DNA of 63,227 nt, from NCBI RefSeq assembly GCF_009831215.1, contig NZ_WUTW01000003.1, positions 1-63,227 on the forward strand, given 5' to 3'. The stretch is from Actinomadura rayongensis (GTDB taxonomy: Bacteria > Actinomycetota > Actinomycetes > Streptosporangiales > Streptosporangiaceae). Positions 17,597 through 29,400 of this stretch are shown here, one piece after another; positions within the stretch are counted from its first letter, which is position 1, and each line of letters opens with the position of its first letter. The translations under genes were made by a program, and so were the position numbers. A model generated the notes under the pieces. It ran no database searches and had not been told where the DNA came from. It was given only the letters and a program-made list of their open reading frames with translations.

Positions 17597-17693
17597 CGAC
17601 GGCGGCGCGTCAAGCCGTTCGTGGACAACCGCGATCTACACGCAGGACACCGCATTCCTGCTTTCTGGACGAGCGCGGACCCGCCCGCCCGGC

Positions 17694-18908
17694 TCAGCAG
17701 TTGCCGGTGGCGGGCCTGCCCTGGAAGCGGTCGTTGAGGAAGGCGACGGAGTCGGGCCAGCCCCACAGGAAGCCGAGGAGGTGTTCGGCGAACGGGTAGG
17801 TCTTCCAGGTCAGATCGGCGCCGTTCTTGCACCAGTCCTTGTGGACGGCGTCGGCCTGGTCGAACAGGACGACCTCGTCCAGCAGTGCGTGGTACTGGAA
17901 GACGGGGACGCCGGGCTTGATGCCGCCGAGGTCGTTGGCGTTGAACCGGGCGACCCAGGCGGGGTCGTCGACGGGGTTGCGCGTGGTGAAGTCGCCGATA
18001 TGGCGGAAGGCCGTGTCGACCGCGACGGGGGCGAGGTCGAAGCTGAGCAGGCAGAGGTCGCTGTAGCGGGCCTTGATCTTCCGGCCGTTGTCGTTGAGGT
18101 ACGAGTCGAGGTTCAGCTCGGGGTAGGCGCTGTCGTAGCCGAGCGCGGCCATGAGCAGCAGCCCGGTGAACGGGCCTCCTTCGAGGCTGCGCAGGGAGAG
18201 CATCTTGCCGGGGATGCCGCCGGCGGCGACGCCCTTGAGGTCCAGGTCGGGGGCGTAGGTCGCGGCGAGCTGCGCGGCCCAGCCGGCGGAGCCGCCGCCC
18301 TGGGAGTAGCCGAAGACCCCGACGGGCGTCGCGGCGGTGAGGCCGGTGCCGGGCAGGCGCTCGGCGGCGCGGGCCATGTCCAGGACGGCACGTCCCTCGG
18401 ACTGGCCGACGACATAAGTGTGGCCGCCGGGCGTGCCGAGGCCCTCCATGTCGGTGACGGCGACGGCCCAGCCCTTGTTGAGCAGGTCGTTGATGAACAG
18501 TTCCTCGTAGTCCAGGCCCTGGGCGAGGGTGTACGACGGGGCGCAGGCGTCGCCGAGGCCGCGGGTGCCGACCGCGTACGACACCAGCGGCCGGGCGCCC
18601 TTCCCGGTCCACGGGGCCTTGGGGACGAGGACGGTGCCGGAGACGGCGATCGTTCTCCCGGTGGCGTTCTCGCTCTGGTACAGCACCTGCGTCGAGGTAA
18701 CCGCGGACGACACCGGGAAAGCCGCGGGCCGGGACCGGATGACGTCGCCGGGCCGTCCGGCGGGCAGCGGGGACGGCGGACGGTAGAAGGGGTCGGCGGA
18801 CGGCACCGGGGCGGCTTCGGCCGCGGCCGGGACGGCGGGCGCGACGCCGAGGGCGAGCAGGGCGCCGGCGGCGAGCACGGCGCGGCGGAGCGGTCTCGGT
18901 CTGTTCAC
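17694..18908 (-). CDS. Secreted lipase (LIP family alpha/beta hydrolase)
   Basis: 404 residues with a clear signal peptide (RRAVLAAGALLALGVAPAVPAAAEA, cleavage near 31). The nucleophile elbow is GYSQGG, and the pattern of the secretory lipase family is complete: VSYAVGTRGLGDACAPS, YEELFINDLLNKGWAVAVTD and the C-terminal KTYPFAEHLLGFLWG. Extracellular hydrolysis of triacylglycerols or esters is expected. ATG 18908 is followed directly by Arg/Lys-type signal residues. It is divergent from the TetR gene, whose operator-like site at 19062-19074 lies in the shared 265-base gap, so TetR control is possible. Confidence 0.88.
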   Translation of the reverse strand: MNRPRPLRRAVLAAGALLALGVAPAVPAAAEAAPVPSADPFYRPPSPLPAGRPGDVIRSRPAAFPVSSAVTSTQVLYQSENATGRTIAVSGTVLVPKAPWTGKGARPLVSYAVGTRGLGDACAPSYTLAQGLDYEELFINDLLNKGWAVAVTDMEGLGTPGGHTYVVGQSEGRAVLDMARAAERLPGTGLTAATPVGVFGYSQGGGSAGWAAQLAATYAPDLDLKGVAAGGIPGKMLSLRSLEGGPFTGLLLMAALGYDSAYPELNLDSYLNDNGRKIKARYSDLCLLSFDLAPVAVDTAFRHIGDFTTRNPVDDPAWVARFNANDLGGIKPGVPVFQYHALLDEVVLFDQADAVHKDWCKNGADLTWKTYPFAEHLLGFLWGWPDSVAFLNDRFQGRPATGNC

Positions 18909-19061
18909 GGCGTTCCTGCTTCCTGGGCCGGGCGGACGGGCCGCCCCGGGGACGGGTGGCCGTCATCATGAACCGGCCGACGCCCGGAATCTTGTGCCCC
19001 GGCTGCGGGTGCGGCGCGCGGCCTCGCTCACTCGACGACGAATCCGCCAGGTCAGGTATTG

Positions 19062-19074
19062 TGAACACGGTTCA
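19062..19074. promoter_or_regulatory. TetR-type operator candidate
   Basis: Perfect inverted repeat TGAAC-ACG-GTTCA in the gap between the divergent lipase and TetR genes, 99 bases before the TetR GTG. Symmetry and length fit operators of TetR/FadR-like repressors. Confidence 0.45.
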
Positions 19075-19173
19075 GATTGGATCAAAGAAAAGCCTGCACA
19101 GACAGCAGTTGCCGCGACGGACGCCGATCTGCGATCGTGAACCACGTTCATTCGGTGACGGGAGGGACCCTCG

Positions 19174-19782
19174 GTGGCGGGTGCGCGGTGGGGCGATCGG
19201 GCGGCGCGGCGGCTGGAGATCCTGGAGGCGGCCCGGCGGCTGCTCCAGGACGAGGGATACGCCGGGCTGAACATCCGCACGGTGGCCAAGGGCGCCGGGA
19301 TCTCCGCCGGGGCCGTCTACACCTACTTCGCGTCCAAGGAGCAGTTGTTCGCGGCGCTGTACGCCCGGCGGCTGGAGGAGTTCCACACCGAGATCGTCCG
19401 GGAGACCGAGCGGGCCGCCACCGCCGAGGACCTGTTCGTCGCCGTGGCCGACCGGTACCTGCCGGTCTACCGGGTGTACGGCCGGGAGCTGAACGTGTGG
19501 TCGGCGATGTTCGACGAGGGCGGGTTCCCGCCCGAGGTCGCGCTGCCGCTCGCCGAGGCCGCGCTGCGGATCATGGACACGCTCGTCGCGGCGTTCGCCC
19601 GCATCGACCCGGCGCTGGCCGGGGGCGAGACGGCGGTGACGTTCCTGTGGGCGAACCTGAACGGCCTGGCCGACCACTTCACCAGCAGCCGCAGCCGCCT
19701 GCACGCCGTCGGCTGGCACGACACGATCCGGTTCGCCGCCCGCACCATCGCGGCGGGGCTGCGCCAGGTCCCGTCCCCGTGA
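19174..19782 (+). CDS. TetR-family transcriptional regulator
   Basis: 202 residues. The N-terminal helix-turn-helix reads ILEAARRLLQDEGYAGLNI... then GISAGAVYTYFASKEQLFAALY, the canonical TetR_N pattern. The C-terminal ligand domain is generic. GTG 19174 is preceded by GGGAGGGA at ideal spacing. It lies convergent to the acyl-CoA ligase gene (9 bases apart) and divergent from the lipase, so lipid-related genes on either side are plausible targets; the operator candidate at 19062-19074 supports autoregulation. Confidence 0.9.
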   Translation: MAGARWGDRAARRLEILEAARRLLQDEGYAGLNIRTVAKGAGISAGAVYTYFASKEQLFAALYARRLEEFHTEIVRETERAATAEDLFVAVADRYLPVYRVYGRELNVWSAMFDEGGFPPEVALPLAEAALRIMDTLVAAFARIDPALAGGETAVTFLWANLNGLADHFTSSRSRLHAVGWHDTIRFAARTIAAGLRQVPSP

Positions 19783-19791
19783 GCGGACCCG

Positions 19792-21309
<1,518 letters not shown>

Positions 21310-21332
21310 GCGGCTCTCCTTGGCGGCGGTGC

Positions 21333-21743
21333 TCAGTCCCGGTCGCCCGTCCAGACGAACGCCGCTTCCAGGCGGCTGTGCACGCCGAGCTTTCGGAATA
21401 TCGAGTAGACGTGGTTCTTCGCGGTCTTCTCGGCGATGCCGAGGGCGCGCGAAATCTCCCGGTTGGATTTCCCCGCGCAGATCAGGTCGAGCACCCGCCG
21501 CTCCTGCCGGGTCAGCCGCACGGCGGATCGGCCGGATTCCGCGGGCGGCGGTTCGGACCCCGTTCCCGTTTCGCCCGGTCGTGTGGAACGTGCGCTTTCG
21601 AGGGAAACGAGCAGGCGGTCCAGTTCGGCGAGAGTTCTTCTGATCAATTGAAGGGCTTCGGCCACCTCCGCGACGACTCCCGCCTGCGCGGACGGGTCGG
21701 CGCAGCCCGCCGGATCGGCGGCGGGCGGAACGTGCTCTTCCAT
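21333..21743 (-). CDS. Small LuxR-type regulator without receiver domain
   Basis: 136 residues. The C-terminal 60 form a GerE/LuxR helix-turn-helix (LTRQERRVLDLICAGKSNREI and KTAKNHVYSIFRKLGVHSR). The N-terminal half is a short helical segment (ALQLIRRTLAELDRLLVSLE), perhaps a dimerisation coiled coil; no phosphoacceptor or ligand domain is present. It is transcribed with the acyl-CoA ligase and divergent from the WS/DGAT-PKS operon, so it is the best local candidate regulator of that cluster. Confidence 0.85.
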   Translation of the reverse strand: MEEHVPPAADPAGCADPSAQAGVVAEVAEALQLIRRTLAELDRLLVSLESARSTRPGETGTGSEPPPAESGRSAVRLTRQERRVLDLICAGKSNREISRALGIAEKTAKNHVYSIFRKLGVHSRLEAAFVWTGDRD

Positions 21744-22020
21744 TAACTACCGTGGCCCGAGGCGATCGGAGGGCACCGGATTCGATGGCCTCTCCTGTAA
21801 GGTCCACCCGCTTGCGGCGGGATGTCAAGTCCCGCGCGAAACCGGCCCGCCAATCCGCATTGCGGAAACGCACTCCGGTACCTACGGCCGAGGACCCGGT
21901 GGTCTGGGCAAAAGTACCCAGTATCGAGGGGGAAACGAGGGGTACGACGGATCACGATGATCGCGACGGGCATTGATCGAAAACCCGTCCGCTCCCCGGA
22001 AACGTTGGATCGGAGCCGCT

Positions 22021-23430
22021 TTGACCACCGCAACACGCGTCGACGGATGGGGCGTCGCCGCCCTTATGAATGGCATGGAAACGGCGATGTGGCGGATGGA
22101 TTCCGACGCCGCGCTGCGCACCGACGTCGTCATGGTCTGGACCCTGGACCGGGTCCCGGAGTGGGACCGGTTCCTGGAGTGCTGCGCCTGGCTGACGCGG
22201 GTGCTGCCGCGGCTGCGGCTCCGGGTGGCCGAACCGCCGCTGCGGATCGGCCCGCCGGTCTGGGAGGTGGACGGGGCGTTCGACCTCGCCGCCCACGTCC
22301 GGCGGGTCCGGCTCCCCGCCCCGGGTGGACGGCGCGAGCTGCTGGACCTCGCCGAGGACGTCGGCGCCTCGGTCTTCGATCCCGCCCGTCCGCCGTGGCG
22401 CGCGGTGCTCGCCGAGGAGGGCGAGACCGGCCGGGCCGCGATCGTGATCAAGCTCCACCACGTCCTCGCCGACGGCGCGGGCCTGCGACGGGCGATGCTC
22501 GCGCTGCTGCCCCGCTCGCGGCGGGCGTCGCTGCGTCCGCCCGGACCGCCGCCCGACGCGCCCCGCCACGCGCCTCCTCAGCAGGTCGCGGCGCGGGAGT
22601 TCGCGTGCCGGCTCGGCGCCGCGCCGGCACAGATCGGCGCGGCTGGCGCCCGGCTGGCGGCGGGCCTGGCGCGCGCGTCCGCCGCACCGGCGGCGCTGCC
22701 CGCGCGGGCCGGCCGGCTGGCCCGCGCGCTGGGCGGGGCGGTGACCGTCCCCGGGCGGTCCCCGCTGCTCGCCGGACGCGGGCGCGACCGCCGGTTCGAC
22801 GCCGTCGAGCTGCCGCTCGCCGACCTGAAGGCGGCCGGGAAGACCGTCGGCGCGACGGTCACGGCGGCCTTCATCGCCGTCCTGCTCGGCGCGTTCGCCG
22901 ACTACCACCGCCTCCACGGGCGCACCGGCGGCACGCTGGCGATCACGGTGCCGGTGGACGTGCGGAGCCGCGGCCGGGCGGACGGCAACAACATCGTCGG
23001 CGGACTCATGCTCGGCGGACCGCTCACCGAGGCGACCGCGCACGACCGCCTCGCCGCGGTGGACGCGCTGCTGCGGCGCGCGCGGCGGAGCCCGCTCGCC
23101 GGATGGTCGGCGGCGCTGACGTCGCTGAGCCCCGTGGTGCCCGTCCCGGTGCTGCTGCGGGCGGCGCGCTGGGCGGCCGGCGCGCACGACCTCACCGCCA
23201 GCAGCGTGCCCGGGATGCCGGACCGGGCCTACATCGCCGGAGCGCGGCTGACGTCGACGCTCGTGTTCGGGCCGCGCGCCCACGGCGCCTGCACCGCCGT
23301 CCTGATGTCCCAGGACGAGACCGCCGGGCTCGGCCTGAACCTCGACCCGGCGGCGGTCGCCGACCCGTCCGCGTTCGGCCGGCTCGTCCGGGACAACGCC
23401 GACGCCGTCCTCGCCCTGGCGCGCGCCTGA
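22021..23430 (+). CDS. WS/DGAT-like acyltransferase
   Basis: 469 residues from TTG 22021, chosen because CGGAG sits 5 bases before it; TTG 21973 and ATG 22066 are alternatives. The condensing motif HHVLADG (His146, His147, Asp151, Gly152) is the HHxxxDG signature of wax ester synthase/diacylglycerol acyltransferases and of Pap-type polyketide acyltransferases. The C-terminal SSVPGMPDRAYIAGAR resembles the NVPGP region of the family. It would transfer an acyl chain to an alcohol or a glycerol-type acceptor. It is the first gene of the PKS operon, 29 bases before the PKS, so it probably esterifies the polyketide product. Confidence 0.82.
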   Translation: MTTATRVDGWGVAALMNGMETAMWRMDSDAALRTDVVMVWTLDRVPEWDRFLECCAWLTRVLPRLRLRVAEPPLRIGPPVWEVDGAFDLAAHVRRVRLPAPGGRRELLDLAEDVGASVFDPARPPWRAVLAEEGETGRAAIVIKLHHVLADGAGLRRAMLALLPRSRRASLRPPGPPPDAPRHAPPQQVAAREFACRLGAAPAQIGAAGARLAAGLARASAAPAALPARAGRLARALGGAVTVPGRSPLLAGRGRDRRFDAVELPLADLKAAGKTVGATVTAAFIAVLLGAFADYHRLHGRTGGTLAITVPVDVRSRGRADGNNIVGGLMLGGPLTEATAHDRLAAVDALLRRARRSPLAGWSAALTSLSPVVPVPVLLRAARWAAGAHDLTASSVPGMPDRAYIAGARLTSTLVFGPRAHGACTAVLMSQDETAGLGLNLDPAAVADPSAFGRLVRDNADAVLALARA

Positions 23431-23459
23431 CCCCCCTGAACCTCTCCGAAAGGCATGTC

Positions 23460-26400
23460 ATGAACGAGTTCTCCGTAGGACGCCTCGAACTGACCCCGCT
23501 GGTGCTGTCGGCCCCCGACGCGGCGGCGCTGCGGGCTTTGGCGGCGACGCTGGCCGACGAGGTCCGCGCGGCCGGGGACCTCGGCGAACTGGCGGCGGAC
23601 CGCGCCGCGCGGGACGCCGCCGAACGCCACCGGGCCGTCGTCCTCGCGGCGGACCGGACGCGGCTCCTCGACGGACTGGACGCCCTGTCCTCCGGACGCA
23701 CGGCGCCGTCGCTCGTCACCGGCGCGGCGCCGTCCGCGCGGCGGCCCGTCCTCGTGTTCCCGGGGGCGGGGTGCCAGTGGCCGGGGATGGGCCGGGCGCT
23801 GCGGGACGCCTCTCCCCCGTTCGCGCGGCGCCTCAACGCGTGCGAGCGGGCCCTCGGCTCGCCGCCCGAGGTGCCGGACGACGGCGTCGACGTCGTCCAG
23901 CCGGCCCTGTTCGCGGTGATGGTCTCCCTCGCCGAGCTGTGGCGGTCGTTCGGCGTCGAGCCCGCGGCCGTGCTCGCGCAGTGCATCGGCGAGCCGGCGG
24001 GGGCGTACGCGGGCAGCGCGCTGTCGCTCCGGGACGCGGCGCTGGCCTGCACGGCGATGGCCGAGGCGCAGGCCGGGGTGGCGGCGCTCGGGGACATGGC
24101 CGCCGTCCGGCTGGCCGCGCCGGCGCTCGCCGCGAAGCTGAAACGGTGGGGCGGACGGCTGTGGGTCGCGGGCGTCAACGCGCCGGAATGGACGCTGGTC
24201 TCCGGCGACCGCGCGGCGCGCGACGAACTCCTCGCCGCCCTTGACGACGAGGGCGTGTTCGCCACGGCCGTCCGGACGGGGGCGCCGACTCACACCGTCC
24301 GGCTGGACGGCGCCCGGACGGCGATGCTCGACCGGCTCGCCGCGATCACGCCGCGCGTCGGCCGCGTCCCCTTCCACTCGGCGACCACCGGAACGGAGAC
24401 CGATGGAGCGCTCCTGGACGCCGGGCACTGGCACCGCTGCGTCCGCGAGCCCGTCCGGTTCGAGGAGGCGACGCGGTCCGCGCTCGCCGACGGTCCGGCC
24501 GCGCTGATCGAGAGCGCTCCGCATCCGTCGCTGCTCACGGCGATGCGCGACACGGTCCGGGCGGCGGGCGCGGACGCGGTCGTGCTCGGCTCGGTCGACC
24601 GCGACGACGGCGGCCTCGACCAGTTCACCCGCTCGGTCGCGCAGGCGTACTGCCACGGCGTCGCGGTGGACTGGGCCCGGGCGCTCGCCCCCGCCGCCCC
24701 CTCAGCGCACGCGACCGTCCACGCGGACCCCGTCCCCGCAGAGCCCGTCCGCGCCGCGACCAAACCCGCCGCAACCGAAGCCGCCGCAACCGAACGCGCC
24801 GCGACTGAACGCGCTGTGGCCGAGCCCGCCGTGGCCGAGCCCGCCGCGACCGAACCCGCCGCGACCGAACCCGCCGCAACCGAGCCCGCCGCAACCGAGC
24901 CCGCCGCAACCGAGCCCGCCGTGACGGAGCCCGCCGCATCCGAACGCGCCATGGCCGAACCTGCCGCAACCGAACCCGCCGTGACCGAACCTGCCGCAAC
25001 CGAACGCGCCGAGATCGGGCCCGCCGTGGCTGAACGCGCCGCGACCGAACGCGTCGGGGACGGGGCGGACGGGCCCGGCGAGCCCATCGCGATCCTCGGC
25101 ATGGCCTGCCGTTTCCCGGGCGGCATCGAGACCCCCGAGCAGTTGTGGGACGCGGTCATTGAGGGCCGCGACCTGATCGGCGGCCTGCCCGACGACCGGG
25201 GCTGGGACACTCGGAAGCTGTACGAGCCGGACTCCGGCAAACCGGGCACGTCCTACACCAAGGAAGGCGGCTTCCTCACCGACGCGGCCGAGTTCGACGC
25301 CGAGCTGTTCGGGATCAGCCCGCGCGAGGCGACGGCCATGCACCCCCAGCAGCGCATCCTGCTGGAGATCGCGTGGGAGGCGTGCGAGCGCTCGGGCGTG
25401 GACCCGCTGTCGCTGCGCGAGACCGACACCGGCGTCTTCATCGGCGCCTTCGCCACCGAGTACGGCCCGCGCATGCACGAGGCCGGCGCCGGATCCTCCG
25501 GGTACATGCTGACCGGCGGCACGCTGAGCGTCCTGTCCGGCCGGATCGCCTACGCGCTGGGGCTGATGGGCCCGGCCATGACGATCGACACCGCGTGCTC
25601 GTCCTCGCTGACGTCGGTCCACCAGGCCGTCGCGTCGCTGCGGTCGGGCGAATGCTCGCTGGCGTTCGCGGGCGGGGCCAGCGTGCTCGGCACGCCCGGC
25701 CTGCTGGTCGACTTCAGCCGCCAGCAGGCCCTGTCGCACGACGGGCACAGCCGCGCGTTCTCCGCCGACGCCGACGGGTTCGGCATGGCCGAGGGCGCCG
25801 GGATGCTCCTGCTCGCCCGGCTCTCGGACGCCCGGCGGCTCGGCCGTCCCGTGCTCGGCGTCATCCGGGGCTCGGCGCTCAGCCAGGACGGCGCGAGCGA
25901 GGGCCTGGCCGTCCCCGACGCGGGCGCGCAGGAGCTGGCCGTCCGTAGGGCGCTGGAGGACGCGGGCCTCACGGCGGGCGACATCGACCTCGTGGAGGCG
26001 CACGGGACGGGCACCAAGGTCGGCGACCCGATCGAGGCCCGCTCCCTGCTGGCCGCCTACGGGCCCGCCGGGCACCCGGTCTTCCTCGGGTCGGTCAAGT
26101 CGAACATCGGGCACAGCATGGCCGCCGCGGGCGTCGCCGGGGTCATCAAGGCGGTGCTGGCGCTGCGCCACGGCGTCCTGCCGAAGACGCTGCACGCGGA
26201 GCGGCTGAACCCGGACGTGGACTGGTCGCGGGGCGACGTCCGCGTCCTGCGCGAGAACCGGGACTGGCCCCGGACGGACCGGGTCCGCCGGGCGGCCGTG
26301 TCGGCGTACGGCATCAGCGGCACCAACGCGCACCTCGTCCTGGAGCAGTCGCCGTCCGAACGGCCCGCCGAGCGGGCGCCCGAGGACGTCCCGGCGCTCC

Positions 26401-29400
26401 CGTGGGTGCTCACGGCCCGGTCCCCGGCGGCGCTGCGCGCGCAGGCGGAGCGGCTGCTGCGGTACGTGCGGGAGAACCCCGGGGCCCGCGCCGCCGACGT
26501 GGGCTGGACGCTCGCGACGTCGCGGGCCCGGCTGGAGCACCGGGGCGTCATCGTCGGCGACCGCGCGGAACTCCTCGACGGCCTGGCGGCGCTGGCGGCC
26601 GGTACCGACGCTCCCCAGCTAGTGCGGGGCGCGGACGTCCACGACGCCCACAATGTGTTCGTCTTCCCCGGCCAGGGATCGCAGTGGTCGGGTATGGCCG
26701 CCGAACTGCTGGAGCGGTCCCCGGTGTTCGCCCGGCGGATCGCCGAGTGCGCCGAAGCGCTCGCGCCCTACATCGACTGGTCGCTCACCGACGTGCTGCG
26801 CGCCGGTGTCCCGGACGACGCGGGGACCGACGTCGTCCAGCCCGCGCTGTTCGCGGTCATGGTGTCGCTGGCCGCCGTGTGGGAGGACCACGGCGTCGTC
26901 CCGGACGCGGTGCTCGGGCACAGCCAGGGCGAGATGGCGGCGGCCGTCGTCGCGGGCGCCCTGTCGCTGGCGGACGCCGCCCGCGTGGTGGCCCTGCGCG
27001 CCCGGGCGCTGCGCGTGCTGGCCGGGACGGGCGCGATGGCCACCGTCGCGCTGCCGCCCGACGCGGCGGCGGAACGGCTGGACGAACGGCTCTCGGTGGC
27101 CGCGATCAACGGCCCCGCCGAGGTCGTGGTCTCCGGCGACACCGACGCCGTCGCGTCCCTGCTGGAAGAACTGGAGGCCGAGGGCGTCTGGGCGCGCCGG
27201 ATCGCCGTGGACTTCGCGTCGCACTCGGCGCACGTCGAACGGCTCCGCGACCGCCTGCTGGACGACCTGGACGGCGTCCGGCCGAAGACGTCCGACGTCC
27301 CCTTCTACTCGACCGTCACCGGCGAACTCCTGGACACCGAAGCCCTGGACGCCGAGTACTGGTTCACCAACCTGCGCAGCCCCGTCCGGTTCGACCCCGC
27401 CCTCCGCGCCGCGCTCGCCGCCGGCCACCGGACGCTGATCGAGATCAGCCCGCACCCGATCCTGACGATGGGCATGCAGGAGATCATCGACGACGCCGGG
27501 ACGGACGCCGTCGCGCTCGGCACGCTGCGGCGCGGGGACGGCGGCCTGCGGCGGTTCCGGCTCGCGGTCGCCGAGGCCGACGCGCACGGCGTCGCCGCGG
27601 ACTGGTCGCGGGCCTTCGCGGGCACCGCGCCGCGCCTCCTCGACCTGCCGACCTACGCCTTCCAGCACCGGCGCTACTGGCTCGACGCCGACGCCCCGGG
27701 CGCGGCCGGCCTGTCCACGGCGGGGCTGGAGGACGCGGGCCATCCGCTGCTCGGCGCCGCGACGGACTTGGCGGGCTCCCAGGTGCTGCTGCTCACCGGA
27801 TCGGTGTCGCTGCGCACCCACCCCTTCCTGGCCGACCACGCGGTGCACGACGCCGTCGTGTTCCCCGGCACCGCCTTCCTGGAGGTGGCCCTCCAGGCGG
27901 CCGACCGGGCCGGGTTCGACGGCGTCGAGGAACTGATCCTGGAAACACCGCTGGTCATTCCCGCCGACGAGCCGGTGCGGCTCCAGGCGACGGTGGACGA
28001 GGACGGCACCCTGGAGATCTTCTCCCGGCCGGAGTCCGCCCCGGAATGGACGCGGCACGCCACGGGCGCGGCGGGCGATCCCCCGCCGTCCGACACGGAC
28101 GACCTGACCGCGTGGCCGCCGTCCGGCGCCGAGCCCGTCCCGCTGGACGGCTTCTACGACCGGGTCGCCGAGCGCGGCTACCAGTACGGTCCGGCCTTCC
28201 GCAATCTCCGGGCCGCCTGGTCGCGCGGCGACGAGGTGTTCGCGGAGATCGCGCTCACCGGCGACGCGGAGACCGAGGCGTACGCCCTGCACCCCGCGCT
28301 GCTCGACGCGGCGCTGCAGGGGACGCTGCTCGACGCGGCGGACGGGCTGCGGATGCCGCTCTCCTGGCAGGACGTCCGGCTGCACGCCGTCGGCGCGACC
28401 GCGCTGCGCGCCCGGCTGGCCCGGACGGGACCCGACACGTTCGAGGTGACGGTCGCCGACGCGGCCGGCCGTCCCGTCCTCACCGTCCGGTCGCTGGCGC
28501 TGCGGACCGTGGAGCGGCTGCGGACGACCGGCGCGGGCGGCCTGTTCCGTCTCGACTGGCCCGTCGTGCCGCCGGCGGACCGCACCGCGCCGGACGCCCG
28601 GACCTGGGCGCTGGTCGGGGACGAGGAGGCACGCGGCGTCCTGCCCGGAAGCCCGGCCGTCTTCCCCGACGTCGCCGCCCTGCGCGCGTCGGGCGCGCCC
28701 GACGTCGCCGTCCTCGTCTGCCCGCGCTCGGGGGCCCACGAGACGGTCGGCCATGTGCTGTCGGAGCTGCGGGAATGGCTGCGCGACGAGCCGCCCGGCG
28801 TGCTGGTCGTCCTCACGCGGGGCGCGGTGGCCGTGCATCCGCGCGACGCGGTGACCGACCTCGCGCAGGCGGCGGTCTGGGGCGCGGTCCGGGGCGCGCA
28901 GCCCGAGCACCAGGGCCGGCTGGTCCTGATCGACCTGGACGAGGAGACGTCGGTCGCGTCCGCGCTGGACACCGGCGAGCCCCAGATCGCGCTGCGCGGC
29001 GGCGCCCTGCACGTCCCGCGCCTGGTCCCGGCCAAGCCGGGCGACGCGCCGGACGAGCGGCCGTGGCGCCTCGACCTGGAGCCGGGCGACCCCGACAGCC
29101 TGCGGATCGTCCCGGCGGACGAGACGCCGCTCGGGCCCGGCGAGATCCGGGTGGCCGTGCGCGCCGCCGGGCTGAACTTCCGCGACGTCGCGGTCGCGGG
29201 CGGCCTCGTGGAGCGGCACGAGGTCTGGCCGCTCCTGGGCTTCGACGGCGCGGGCGTCGTCGAAGCGACCGGGCCGGGCGTGACGGACGTGGCGCCCGGC
29301 GACCGGGTGGCGGGTGCCTTCACCGGCACCACGGCGTTCGCGTCCACGGCGGTCACCGACGCGCGTTTGGTCGTTCCCATCCCGGACGACTGGACGTTCC

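Noticed and set aside
24753..25052. CRISPR-like array
   Set aside because: The 15-bp units are contiguous, in frame and without unique spacers; they encode an Ala/Glu/Pro linker.
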